Assembly: GCA_036510575.1 (NCBI GenBank)
Contig: DATCDR010000130.1
Location: 1-15,738, forward strand
Reading direction: 5' to 3'
Length of the DNA: 15,738 bases
Origin: DATCDR01 sp036510575
Lineage (GTDB): Bacteria; Actinomycetota; Acidimicrobiia; Acidimicrobiales; Bog-793
The translations under genes and the position numbers were made by a program. Positions 1-6,655 of the stretch are shown here, in pieces. Position 1 is the stretch's first letter, and the number at the start of each line of letters is the position of its first letter. The notes beneath the pieces are model-generated. The model did not search any database. It worked only from the letters and a program-made list of their open reading frames with translations, and was not told the origin of the DNA.

Positions 1-460
1 TTACCGGCTGGCCGTTGATCTTGGCCTCCGGCGCGCGAAGTCCGAGCAGGCCGGGCTCGTCGAGCATGTCCCACTGCCATCCGCACCACGCGATGGTCCA
101 GCCGCTATTCAGCAGGTAGCCGTCGCCGGCGTCGATCTCTGGTGCGGCAACCGGTCGCGTATCGAGCGAGAACGGCACCGCTGGATTGCGCCCGCGGTTG
201 TTGACGACGAAGCAGAGCTTGCCGTTCGACGCCGCGGCGTCGGCAGGCTCGAGCACGCAGAAGTCCGCATCGAAGTGAACGAGGCCCGCTTCGTCGCGGT
301 CCGCGAGCTCGAGATCGGTGATCCGCTCGTTGGCTTTCGCGGTCGGATCGACCGCGAAGTGCGCGATGCCTCGGATCACGTTGTAGACGCCACCTGCACC
401 GAAGCTTCGTCCCCCGGCATACGTGGTCGTCGTGAGCTTCTCTACGCCGATGACAGCCAT
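1..460 (-). CDS. Alpha/beta hydrolase domain protein, N-terminal part (runs off left edge)
   Basis: The minus strand is open from an ATG at 460 to the window edge, giving 153 codons with no stop, so the gene is cut by the window rather than broken. The product begins MAVIGVEKLTTTTYAGGRSF. It contains 'GGRSFG', 'HFAVDP', 'NERITDLELADRDEAG', 'FDADFCVLEP' and 'VVNNRGRN', a pattern I recognise from the N-terminal region of the 'alpha/beta hydrolase domain' family (Pfam Abhydrolase_10, from memory). The nucleophile elbow and catalytic residues would lie in the missing part, so activity cannot be judged. A Shine-Dalgarno-like GAGGGGG lies about 6 bases before the ATG. The gene is divergent from the SDR - MmgE/PrpD - SDR genes with a 167-base gap, so a shared control region and related catabolic role are plausible. 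The family is recognised with fair confidence; the substrate is unknown. Confidence 0.75.
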   Translation of the reverse strand, partial: MAVIGVEKLTTTTYAGGRSFGAGGVYNVIRGIAHFAVDPTAKANERITDLELADRDEAGLVHFDADFCVLEPADAAASNGKLCFVVNNRGRNPAVPFSLDTRPVAAPEIDAGDGYLLNSGWTIAWCGWQWDMLDEPGLLGLRAPEAKINGQPV

Positions 461-549
461 GGCAAACCCCCTCTTCGACCTCGCGCCCGGCGACGTCTCG
501 CCCATTCTTGCGTGTCGGGCGCCTTTCTGCCGACGCCCTTTGGCGCTTT

Positions 550-555
550 TATGAT
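550..555 (+). promoter_or_regulatory. Candidate -10 box for the SDR/MmgE/PrpD genes
   Basis: TATGAT matches the bacterial -10 consensus at 5 of 6 positions and lies 72 bases before the SDR start at 628. No good -35 hexamer lies at the usual spacing; the region 525-532 is only weakly similar. A second TANNNT hexamer (TATCGT) lies at 563-568. The 461-627 gap between the divergent genes also holds two 7-base inverted arms, GCGCCCG at 483-489 and CGGGCGC at 516-522, that could form an operator. All of this is inference from pattern. Confidence 0.35.
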
Positions 556-616
556 CGTCACCTATCGTGTCCGATCGAGGCGGCGACGGGTGCCCTTCAC
601 GTAGGCCACACCTAGC

Positions 617-622
617 AGGAGG
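617..622 (+). promoter_or_regulatory. Ribosome binding site AGGAGG, fixes the SDR start
   Basis: A perfect AGGAGG lies 5 bases before the ATG at 628. A TTG immediately upstream at 625 is in frame but sits only 2 bases from the site, too close for normal initiation. ATG 628 is therefore the preferred start. Confidence 0.85.
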
Positions 623-627
623 CGTTG

Positions 628-1383
628 ATGGATCTCGAACTGACTGGAAAGCGGGCGCTCGTGACCGGCGGCAGTCGCGGCATCGGGAAGGCGATCGCGA
701 TGGAGCTCGCCCGAGAGGGCGCAGACGTTGCGATCGCCGCCAGGGACCAGGCTCGAATCGACGCAACCGTGGCCGAGATCGCAGCGGCTTCTGGCAGGAA
801 GATCTTCGGGACGACGCTTGATGCCGCGGATGCTTCGTCGATCACTGAGATGGTGCGGGCAAGCGCCGAAGCGCTCGGTGGCATTGACATCTTGGTCAAT
901 GCGGCCGCCAGGCCAGGTGGCCAGGCGCCGGCGCCGCGCTGGGACGGGGTGACTGAGGAGTCGCTCTTTGAAGAGCTCCAGGTCAAGGTGCTCGGCTACC
1001 TCCGAGTCGCGCAGGCCTCAGCGCCGTTCATGATCGAGCAGGGTTGGGGCCGAATCATCAACATCTCAGGGATGGCGGCTCGCCAGACCGGGTCGGTTAT
1101 CGGCTCGATCCGGAACGTCGCGGTGTCAGCGATGTCGAAGAATCTCGCCGATGAGCTCGCTCCACACGGCATCAACGTGGTCACGGTTCATCCAGGCACG
1201 ACCAGAACCGAGGCGACGAGCGCTGAAGCGGCCGCGCGACCAGCTACGAATCTCGTTGGCCGGATGATCGACGCCACCGAGGTCGCCTACGTAGTGACCT
1301 TCCTCGCCTCGCCGAAGAGCATCGCGATCGACGGCGACACGATCGCGGCAGGCGGCGGCGTTCCAAGGGCCATCCACTACTAA
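628..1383 (+). CDS. SDR-family oxidoreductase-like protein lacking the YxxxK catalytic pair
   Basis: This 251-residue product is a short-chain dehydrogenase/reductase by fold. It has the nucleotide-binding TGGSRGIG at 13-20, D/NAA-type 'VNAAARPGG' at 90-98, and the post-catalytic 'PGTTRTE' at 189-195. In the family the catalytic residues are Ser, Tyr-x3-Lys. Here the matching stretch is 'ISGMAARQTGSVIGSIRNVA' (146-165). Anchoring on the following 'SKNLADEL', Lys becomes N163 and Tyr becomes G159, while a Ser (147) is near the expected place. Length is normal for a classical SDR. It is the first gene of a rightward group with MmgE/PrpD and a second SDR. Either it is a divergent SDR subfamily using other residues, or a non-catalytic NAD(P)-binding protein. 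The fold is sure; the reaction is unknown. Confidence 0.9.
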   Translation: MDLELTGKRALVTGGSRGIGKAIAMELAREGADVAIAARDQARIDATVAEIAAASGRKIFGTTLDAADASSITEMVRASAEALGGIDILVNAAARPGGQAPAPRWDGVTEESLFEELQVKVLGYLRVAQASAPFMIEQGWGRIINISGMAARQTGSVIGSIRNVAVSAMSKNLADELAPHGINVVTVHPGTTRTEATSAEAAARPATNLVGRMIDATEVAYVVTFLASPKSIAIDGDTIAAGGGVPRAIHY

Positions 1384-1395
1384 ATCCACTACTAA
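1372..1395 (+). repeat. Perfect 12-bp tandem duplication over the SDR stop codon
   Basis: ATCCACTACTAA occurs twice back to back, at 1372-1383 and 1384-1395. The first copy encodes the last three residues (I-H-Y) and the TAA of the SDR. The second is in the same frame and repeats them after the stop. Confidence 0.95.
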
Positions 1396-1398
1396 GGA

Positions 1399-1435
1399 GC
1401 GACCAAGGCACGCTCTGGTGGCGGTGCATGGTCGC
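1399..1435 (+). other. Imperfect stem-loop between SDR and MmgE/PrpD genes
   Basis: GCGACCA (1399-1405) pairs with TGGTCGC (1429-1435). Inside it GCAC (1408-1411) pairs with GTGC (1424-1427), and two further pairs are possible around a loop at 1414-1420. No T-run follows, so it is not a standard intrinsic terminator. It could be an mRNA processing or stability element, or chance in GC-rich DNA. Confidence 0.4.
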
Positions 1436-1496
1436 GGCGACGGGTGGCTTCATCGGATGGTGCGGGTCGTGTGGGCATGGTTGGCTCACGAACCTA

Positions 1497-1503
1497 AGGA
1501 GGG
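1497..1503 (+). promoter_or_regulatory. Strong ribosome binding site AAGGAGG of the MmgE/PrpD gene
   Basis: AAGGAGG lies 3 bases before the GTG at 1507 (GGAGG ends at 1502). This supports the GTG start over the in-frame ATG at 1525, which has no such site. Confidence 0.75.
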
Positions 1504-1506
1504 ATC

Positions 1507-2874
1507 GTGGCGGTTGGAGCTGAGATGACGGCGATGGCTGGTTACATCGCCGACGCCAAGAAGTTGGAGCTACCCGACGAGGTGGCCTGGCGGGCCAAAC
1601 AGCACTTCCTCGACTCGGTCGCCTCGGTGGTCTCGGGCTCGGCCCGGCCGGCGGGTCGTGCGGGCTCGGCGTGGCTGGATGTGGCATTCGCCGGCGCGGT
1701 AGGCCCCTGTAGCATCCTCGGCAGCGCCAAGAAGTCCTCGGCATACGGTGCGGCGATGACGAATGGCATGGCGGCTCATGCCGACGAGACCGATGACTCC
1801 CATGCTCCGTCGCTTAGCCATCCCGGCTGTTCGGTGGCGCCGGCGATCCTCGCCGCTGCTGAGGAGGTCGGCGCGACCGGCTCCGACGTGCTTCGGGCCT
1901 ATGTGGTCGGCTACGACATCGGGACGCGTATCGGGAGGGCCACGCAAAGTGCCTTTCGGGATCGGTCTATCGGGAAGTGGTCGAGTCACTCCGTTGTCGG
2001 AACGCTCTGTGCAGCGGCTGCGGCTGGCGCGATCTACGGCTTTGACCGAGACGAGGCGCGCTTTTTGCTGTCGTACGCGACACAGCTCACCTCTGGCGTC
2101 ACGACCTGGGTGAGAGACCAGAGTCACGTGCAAAAAGCCTTCGTCTTCGCGGGCATGCCTGCGTCGCACGCGATCCTTGCAGCGAGCATGGTGCGCGCGG
2201 GCTGCGACGGCGTCGATGACCCGTTCTCGGGTGCGCCGAACTGGCTGCAGGCGATGAGTGAGAGCCCAGACACCACCGAGCTTACGAGCGAGCTGGGCTC
2301 GCGCTTTGAAGTGATGCTGGCGACGATCAAGAAGTACGCGGTCGGCTCGCCCTCCCAGGCCGCGATCGAGGCGGTCGTGCAGCTGCTCGCGGAGCAGGCA
2401 ATCCCGGCGGCCGACGTCGAATCCATCACCGTCGCGCTGCCGTCCGAGAGCGCGGTAGTCGTCGACAACCGAGCGATGCCGAACGTGAACGTGCAGTACC
2501 TCGTAGCAGGCACCCTGCTCGATGGCGGCTTCTCGATGCGCATGAGCCAGGACCAGGAGCGACTCGCCGATCCGCAGGTGATGGCGGTTATGGCAAGAGT
2601 GGCGCTCGTGCCAGAAGAGGAGTTCGCGCATCAGCGGGCCGCTCGAGTCGAGATCTCACTTCGAAACGGGCAAGGTCTGTTGTCGCGAACTGTTCGAGAT
2701 GTGCGCGGGACTCCGAAGAACCCGATGTCCTTCGAGGAGTCGCGCACCAAGGCCGAGGATCTCATCGGCGAGGTGACCGGAGCACCCCGCGCGACAGCGG
2801 CCTGCGACCTTGTCTCGCACCTCGAGGACGTGGGTGACATAACCGAACTGATCGCACTGCTCGTGAAGGCCTAG
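1507..2874 (+). CDS. MmgE/PrpD family protein
   Basis: This 455-residue product has the usual length of the MmgE/PrpD family, which includes 2-methylcitrate dehydratase, cis-aconitate decarboxylase and epimerase members. Visible family marks are the N-terminal helical 'AKQHFLDSVAS' (30-40), the active-site segment 'AHADETDDSHAPSLSHPG' (90-107), 'SHSVVGTLCAAAAAG' (160-174), 'VQKAFVFAGMPASHAIL' (208-224) and 'KYAVGSPSQAAIEA' (276-289). In cis-aconitate decarboxylase and PrpD the last segment carries a His; here the aligned residue is Gln 284, a change that I think also occurs in other subfamilies. The protein is therefore probably not a true PrpD. It starts at GTG with a strong ribosome site and stops 4 bases before the next SDR, so the two are likely co-transcribed. 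A role in carboxylate isomerisation or lyase chemistry in a catabolic pathway is inference. Confidence 0.9.
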   Translation: MAVGAEMTAMAGYIADAKKLELPDEVAWRAKQHFLDSVASVVSGSARPAGRAGSAWLDVAFAGAVGPCSILGSAKKSSAYGAAMTNGMAAHADETDDSHAPSLSHPGCSVAPAILAAAEEVGATGSDVLRAYVVGYDIGTRIGRATQSAFRDRSIGKWSSHSVVGTLCAAAAAGAIYGFDRDEARFLLSYATQLTSGVTTWVRDQSHVQKAFVFAGMPASHAILAASMVRAGCDGVDDPFSGAPNWLQAMSESPDTTELTSELGSRFEVMLATIKKYAVGSPSQAAIEAVVQLLAEQAIPAADVESITVALPSESAVVVDNRAMPNVNVQYLVAGTLLDGGFSMRMSQDQERLADPQVMAVMARVALVPEEEFAHQRAARVEISLRNGQGLLSRTVRDVRGTPKNPMSFEESRTKAEDLIGEVTGAPRATAACDLVSHLEDVGDITELIALLVKA

Positions 2875-2878
2875 CGCC

Positions 2879-3658
2879 GTGGCAGACGAGCTAATCGGGC
2901 GCGTGGCGCTCGTGACGGGGGGCTCGCGAAACATCGGGCGCGCGCTGGCGCTTCGCTTCTCAGACGCGGGGGCGAGGGTCGCGCTCACCTACAACACCGA
3001 TGCTGAGAGCGCCGAGGAGACCGTTCGCCTGATCACCGAGCGCGGTGGGACCGCGCAGGCTTACCAGGCGACCCTCGAGGAGCCGGGGACTCCGGACCGG
3101 TTGCACGCCGAGGTCGCAGGGGACTTCGGCACCGTCGATGTGCTCGTGAACTCCGCGGCCGTCAGGCCTCGCCAGGTGCTCGGGGAAGTTACCGCTGAGG
3201 CGTTTGACGCCGTCTTCGCTCTGAACGTGCGCGCTGGGTTCCTACTCGCCCAGGCCGTCGCTCCTGGGATGCGTGAGCAGGCCTTTGGCAGGATTCTCTT
3301 TTTCGGGGGACTCTCGTCGTACATCGGCCAGACAGCACGCGCGGCGGTGATGGCGAGCAAGCTGGCGGTGGTTGGCGTCGCCCGCTCGCTGGCGTTCGAA
3401 CTCGGGCCAGCTGGCGTGACAGTGAACGTCGTTGTCCCCGGCCGGATCGACACCGAGCGCGGTGCGGTCGAGCAGTACGGTCCGGCACGCAATCGTGAGG
3501 CCCAGCTGCCGCTCATCCCTGTCGGTCGCTTGGGCTCGACGCAGGACATCGCCGAGCTCTGCCTATTTCTCGTCTCACCGGCAGCGGGTTTCATCTCCGG
3601 GCAGGAGCTCTTCGTGACCGGCGGGGCATACCCGCTCACTACCCACGGCGTCGGCTGA
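2879..3658 (+). CDS. SDR-family protein lacking the catalytic tyrosine
   Basis: This 259-residue product resembles FabG-type short-chain dehydrogenases. It has TGGSRNIG at 13-20, 'LVNSAAVRP' at 89-97, 'NVVVPGRIDTE' at 183-193 and a C-terminal 'FISGQELFVTGGAYPL' (238-253) typical of tetrameric SDRs. The catalytic region is 'FFGGLSSYIGQTARAAVMAS' (141-160) followed by K161. Counting from that conserved Lys, the tyrosine position is V157, and the serine position 13 residues earlier is G144. So Lys is kept but Ser and Tyr are lost. It starts with GTG 4 bases after the MmgE/PrpD stop, which suggests operon organisation and coupled translation; no separate strong ribosome site is visible. No terminator with a T-run is evident after it. 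Fold certain, activity doubtful. Confidence 0.9.
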   Translation: MADELIGRVALVTGGSRNIGRALALRFSDAGARVALTYNTDAESAEETVRLITERGGTAQAYQATLEEPGTPDRLHAEVAGDFGTVDVLVNSAAVRPRQVLGEVTAEAFDAVFALNVRAGFLLAQAVAPGMREQAFGRILFFGGLSSYIGQTARAAVMASKLAVVGVARSLAFELGPAGVTVNVVVPGRIDTERGAVEQYGPARNREAQLPLIPVGRLGSTQDIAELCLFLVSPAAGFISGQELFVTGGAYPLTTHGVG

Positions 3659-3779
3659 ACAGCAGTTTCGCCGCCGAGGTTGCGATTGCCCGCCGACGAA
3701 TCCGTATCGTCGTGCGCACGCAAACTCACGGCCAAACCGAACCCGAGCCATCGAAGCTTCTGGCTTGGAATCGAGCCTT

Positions 3780-3796
3780 CTTGGTCAACGACCAAG
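3780..3796. promoter_or_regulatory. 17-bp interrupted palindrome upstream of uvrC
   Basis: CTTGGTC at 3780-3786 and GACCAAG at 3790-3796 are perfect inverted arms around a 3-base AAC. It ends 14 bases before the proposed uvrC -10 box and overlaps where a -35 would lie. An operator for a dimeric regulator is possible. It does not resemble the actinobacterial LexA box as I know it. No T-run follows, so a terminator is less likely. Confidence 0.45.
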
Positions 3797-3810
3797 CGAC
3801 GTAGTCCCGT

Positions 3811-3816
3811 TAGGTT
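3811..3816 (+). promoter_or_regulatory. Candidate -10 box placing the uvrC transcript start at the start codon
   Basis: TAGGTT fits the actinobacterial -10 pattern TANNNT. It ends 6 bases before the GTG at 3823, so transcription would begin at or next to the start codon. Only a weak AGG lies upstream of the GTG. A leaderless uvrC mRNA is the simplest reading; leaderless messages are common in actinobacteria. Confidence 0.4.
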
Positions 3817-3822
3817 AGATAC

Positions 3823-5754
3823 GTGCTGAGTCGTCCGCCGAACATCCCGAACCTCCCTGGTTCGTACCAGTTTCTCGATCGCGACGGCAGGATCATCTAC
3901 GTCGGCAAGGCGAAGTCCTTGCGCCAGCGGCTGTCGAACTACTTCGGCGACCAAGATCGGATGCACCCTCGGACCCAGCAGATGCTCGAGCAGGCGGCAT
4001 CGGTGGAGTGGATCACCGTCAGGTCGGACTTCGAAGCATTGATGCTCGAGTACAACCTGATCAAGTCGCATCGACCGCGCTTTAACGTCCGCCTGGTCGA
4101 CGACAAGAGCTATCCGTGGGTGGCGGTGACGGTCGACGAGGAGTTTCCCCGCGCGATGGTGGTCCGCGGCGCGAAGCGAAAGGGCGTCCGGTACTTCGGG
4201 CCCTACGGGCAGGCCGACGCCATCCGCGACACGCTCGACCTGTTGCTTCGTTCGTTCCCGATTCGGAACTGCTCCGACGCCAAGTTCCGCCGGCAGATCG
4301 CGATCGGTCGACCGTGCCTGCAGTTCCACATCAAGCGCTGTTCGGGACCGTGCGTAGGGGCCGTCGCGACCGAGGAGTACGGCCAGTACGTCGCAGATCT
4401 GATGGCGTTCTTGCAGGGCAAGACCGATCCCGTGCTCGATCGCTTGCAAGAGTCGATGACCGAGGCAGCAGACGATCTCGAGTTCGAGCTCGCCGCGCAC
4501 TTCCGGGACCAGCTCGAGTCGGCGAGGCTCGCGTCCACGCGCCAGGAGATGCTGGCGGTCAACAACGAGGACATCGACATCGTCGGGGTCGCGGACGATG
4601 ATCTCGGCGCGGCCGTGCAGGTCCTCCACATCCGCCGCGGTCGCGTGACTGGTCGGCAGGGCTTCGTGTTGGAAAAGGTCGAGGAGCTGACCCCAGCAGA
4701 GCTGATCTCGAAGATCCTGGTGCAGAACTATGCCGAGAGTCCCCTCGACGTGCCTCGTGAGATCTTGTTGCCGACGATGCCTGCCGAGCAGGACACCTAT
4801 CTCGAATGGCTGCGAGAACGGCGGGGGGGCAAGGTCTCGTTCTCGGTGCCGCTTCGCGGTCGAAAGCGTGGCCTCTTGGAGTTGGCGACGCGAAACGCCG
4901 CCGAGCTGCTCGCTCGCCACCGGCTTCGCCGGGCGGTCGACCTCTCCTCTCGCGCGAGGGCCCTTGACGAGCTCCAGCGTTACCTCGGCCTGCCGGAGTC
5001 ACCGCTTCGCATCGAGTGCTACGACATGAGCCACCTGCAAGGAACCGACTACGTCGGCTCGATGGTCGTGATGGAGGACGGTCTTCCCAAACGCAGCGAC
5101 TACCGGAGGTTCAAGGTCACTGCGGTGCAGGGAAACGACGACTACGGCGCGATGCACGAGGTCCTCACCCGTCGGCTTCGCCGACTAGATGAGGAGAGTG
5201 CCGAGCGTACCGATGGGAAGCGCCATCGCTTCGCCTACCCTCCCCAGCTCTTGCTGCTCGACGGCGGAAAGGGTCAGCTCTCCGTCGGTGAGGCGGTGGT
5301 CAAAGAGCTCGGTCTCGAGGGACGCGTTGCACTCGCGTCGTTAGCGAAGCAGTTCGAGGAAGTCTTCGTCCCTGGGCGATCAGAGCCGATCCGGATCCCG
5401 CGCGACTCCGACGCGATCTATTTGCTGCAACAGATTCGAGACGAGGCGCACCGCTTCGCGATCACGTTCCATCGTGAACGACGCGGCAAGCGGATGCGAC
5501 AGGGTGCGCTCGACAACGTCCCCGGACTCGGCCAGTCCCGCCGCGACCGGCTGCTTCGCGAGATGGGTGGGGTGCGTCAGGTGCAGGCTGCCAGCAGAGA
5601 CGACCTCGCCAAGCTCGAGTGGCTGCCTGCACGCGTTGCCGACACGCTCTACGCGCACCTGCATGCGAACGGATCGGTTGCCTCGCGCCCCGAGCGGCCG
5701 GTGGCGCTCGTCCCCGCAGCGCCCGCAGATGAGCGCGAGGCGGTCGCGCAATGA
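3823..5754 (+). CDS. uvrC: Excinuclease ABC subunit C (UvrC)
   Basis: UvrC makes the two incisions around a lesion in nucleotide excision repair after UvrA/UvrB load it on damaged DNA. The 643-residue product has all domains in order. The GIY-YIG nuclease has GSY at 13-15, 'YVGKAKSLRQRLSNYF' at 26-41 and Glu 76. Cysteines 150, 165, 173 and 177 match the four-Cys iron-sulfur site. A UVR UvrB-binding motif lies near 206-236. The RNase H-like nuclease has 'CYDMSHLQG' with Asp 401, 'LLLLDGGKGQLS' with Asp 480 and 'RDEAHRFA' with His 543. A helix-hairpin-helix pair lies at about 563-613 ('NVPGLGQSRRDRLLREMG'). All catalytic residues I can place are present. The GTG start gives the usual family N-terminus. 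The stop overlaps the next gene as ATGA. Confidence 0.98.
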   Translation: MLSRPPNIPNLPGSYQFLDRDGRIIYVGKAKSLRQRLSNYFGDQDRMHPRTQQMLEQAASVEWITVRSDFEALMLEYNLIKSHRPRFNVRLVDDKSYPWVAVTVDEEFPRAMVVRGAKRKGVRYFGPYGQADAIRDTLDLLLRSFPIRNCSDAKFRRQIAIGRPCLQFHIKRCSGPCVGAVATEEYGQYVADLMAFLQGKTDPVLDRLQESMTEAADDLEFELAAHFRDQLESARLASTRQEMLAVNNEDIDIVGVADDDLGAAVQVLHIRRGRVTGRQGFVLEKVEELTPAELISKILVQNYAESPLDVPREILLPTMPAEQDTYLEWLRERRGGKVSFSVPLRGRKRGLLELATRNAAELLARHRLRRAVDLSSRARALDELQRYLGLPESPLRIECYDMSHLQGTDYVGSMVVMEDGLPKRSDYRRFKVTAVQGNDDYGAMHEVLTRRLRRLDEESAERTDGKRHRFAYPPQLLLLDGGKGQLSVGEAVVKELGLEGRVALASLAKQFEEVFVPGRSEPIRIPRDSDAIYLLQQIRDEAHRFAITFHRERRGKRMRQGALDNVPGLGQSRRDRLLREMGGVRQVQAASRDDLAKLEWLPARVADTLYAHLHANGSVASRPERPVALVPAAPADEREAVAQ

Positions 5755-6569
5755 GCCTGATGCCGGGAAGCGGCGGGCCGAATCCCTCCGGTGCCGCACT
5801 CTGGGACGAGCATGCCGAGTGGTGGAGGCGGACGTTCACGAAGGGTGCTGATCCGGAGTACGACGGCGAGATCATCCCGATCGTGGTGCGAGAGCTCGGC
5901 ATGTGTCGGCGGATCCTCGACATCGGATGCGGCGAGGGCCAGGTCGCCAGGGCGCTCGCCGACCCCGAGCCGGGTCGAAGCGCTCCCGTCATCGTCGGGC
6001 TCGATCCCTCGTATCTGCAGGTGCAAAACGCCCTCGTCGAGCCGGCAAAGCGTGCAGGCGTCGCCTACGTGCAGGGGGCGGGCGAGCAGCTGCCCTTCCC
6101 AGACGGTTCCTTTGACGGCGCGTTCTGCTGCCTTTCGATCGAGCACGCCGATGATCCCGATGCCGTCTTGGCAGAGGCCGCTCGCGTACTCGCGCCAGGC
6201 GGTCGGTTCCTGCTCTTGATCAACCACCCGATACACCAGGGCCCGGGCTCGGGCTTCATCGACGATCGGATCCTCGGCGAGCGGTACTGGAGGGTGGGCC
6301 CGTACCTACAGGAGTCGGTCATCGTAGAAGAGGTCGACGCCAACGTTTCGATCCCGTTCTCGCACCGCCCGCTCAACCGTTATATCAACCCGCTCGCCGC
6401 GCTCGACGTCGTGATGACGGCGATGTTCGAACCGCCGCCGATCCCGGAGTTTCTAGAGGGCTCGATCGAGCCCGAATTCGAGGCGTGGATCCCCAGGCTG
6501 CTGGCAATGCGATTCGAGCATCGACCAGCCCACGTACACGCAGCGGGACTTAAAGGCGGACCTCAATGA
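5751..6569 (+). CDS. Class I SAM-dependent methyltransferase
   Basis: The 272-residue product carries the SAM-binding motif I 'ILDIGCGEGQ' (55-64), the acidic post-I strand 'VGLDPS' (82-87), motif 'GEQLPFPDGSFDGAFCCLS' (111-129) and 'HADDPDAVLAEAARVLAPGG' (132-151), a classic Methyltransf_11/UbiE-like core. The part after 160, 'NHPIHQGPGSGFIDD' and onward, is likely the substrate-specific lid. I do not recognise the substrate. It starts with ATG overlapping the uvrC stop by 4 bases, so it is almost certainly translated with uvrC, and it lies between uvrC and rapZ, which are often direct neighbours. The context does not show whether its role concerns DNA, lipid or a small molecule. Confidence 0.9.
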   Translation: MSLMPGSGGPNPSGAALWDEHAEWWRRTFTKGADPEYDGEIIPIVVRELGMCRRILDIGCGEGQVARALADPEPGRSAPVIVGLDPSYLQVQNALVEPAKRAGVAYVQGAGEQLPFPDGSFDGAFCCLSIEHADDPDAVLAEAARVLAPGGRFLLLINHPIHQGPGSGFIDDRILGERYWRVGPYLQESVIVEEVDANVSIPFSHRPLNRYINPLAALDVVMTAMFEPPPIPEFLEGSIEPEFEAWIPRLLAMRFEHRPAHVHAAGLKGGPQ

Positions 6570-6655
6570 GCGCGATCGTGGCGCGAGGATGCTGCCAGCG
6601 AGGGTTGCAGGTGATCATCGCTCGAGATGAGGGGCGGCGATGGCGGAGTATCTGA
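6566..6655 (+). CDS. Possible 29-residue coupling peptide between methyltransferase and rapZ
   Basis: An ATG overlaps the methyltransferase stop as ATGA. Its frame (begins MSAIVARGCCQRG) crosses the rapZ ribosome site and ends at a TGA 14-16 bases inside rapZ. Ribosomes passing through could couple rapZ translation to the upstream gene. It may equally be chance, as no homology or codon signal can be claimed for so short a frame. Confidence 0.2.
   Translation: MSAIVARGCCQRGLQVIIARDEGRRWRSI

Noticed and set aside
580..1446. The 13-mer GCGGCGACGGGTG occurs upstream of both the SDR (580-592) and the MmgE/PrpD gene (1434-1446).
   Set aside because: A repeat of this length between two sites is expected by chance in a GC-rich window of this size, and the distances to the start codons differ.
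1570..2631. A 353-codon minus-strand frame.
   Set aside because: Antisense shadow of the MmgE/PrpD gene, which has the ribosome site and family motifs.
3711..3720. Perfect palindrome CGTGCGCACG after the second SDR.
   Set aside because: Ten-base GC-rich palindromes are common by chance; no T-run or second copy supports a terminator or operator.
3061..4920. A 619-codon open frame on the minus strand.
   Set aside because: It is the antisense shadow of the second SDR and uvrC, both clearly coding with intact motifs; its translation is Arg/His/Leu-rich with no recognisable domain.
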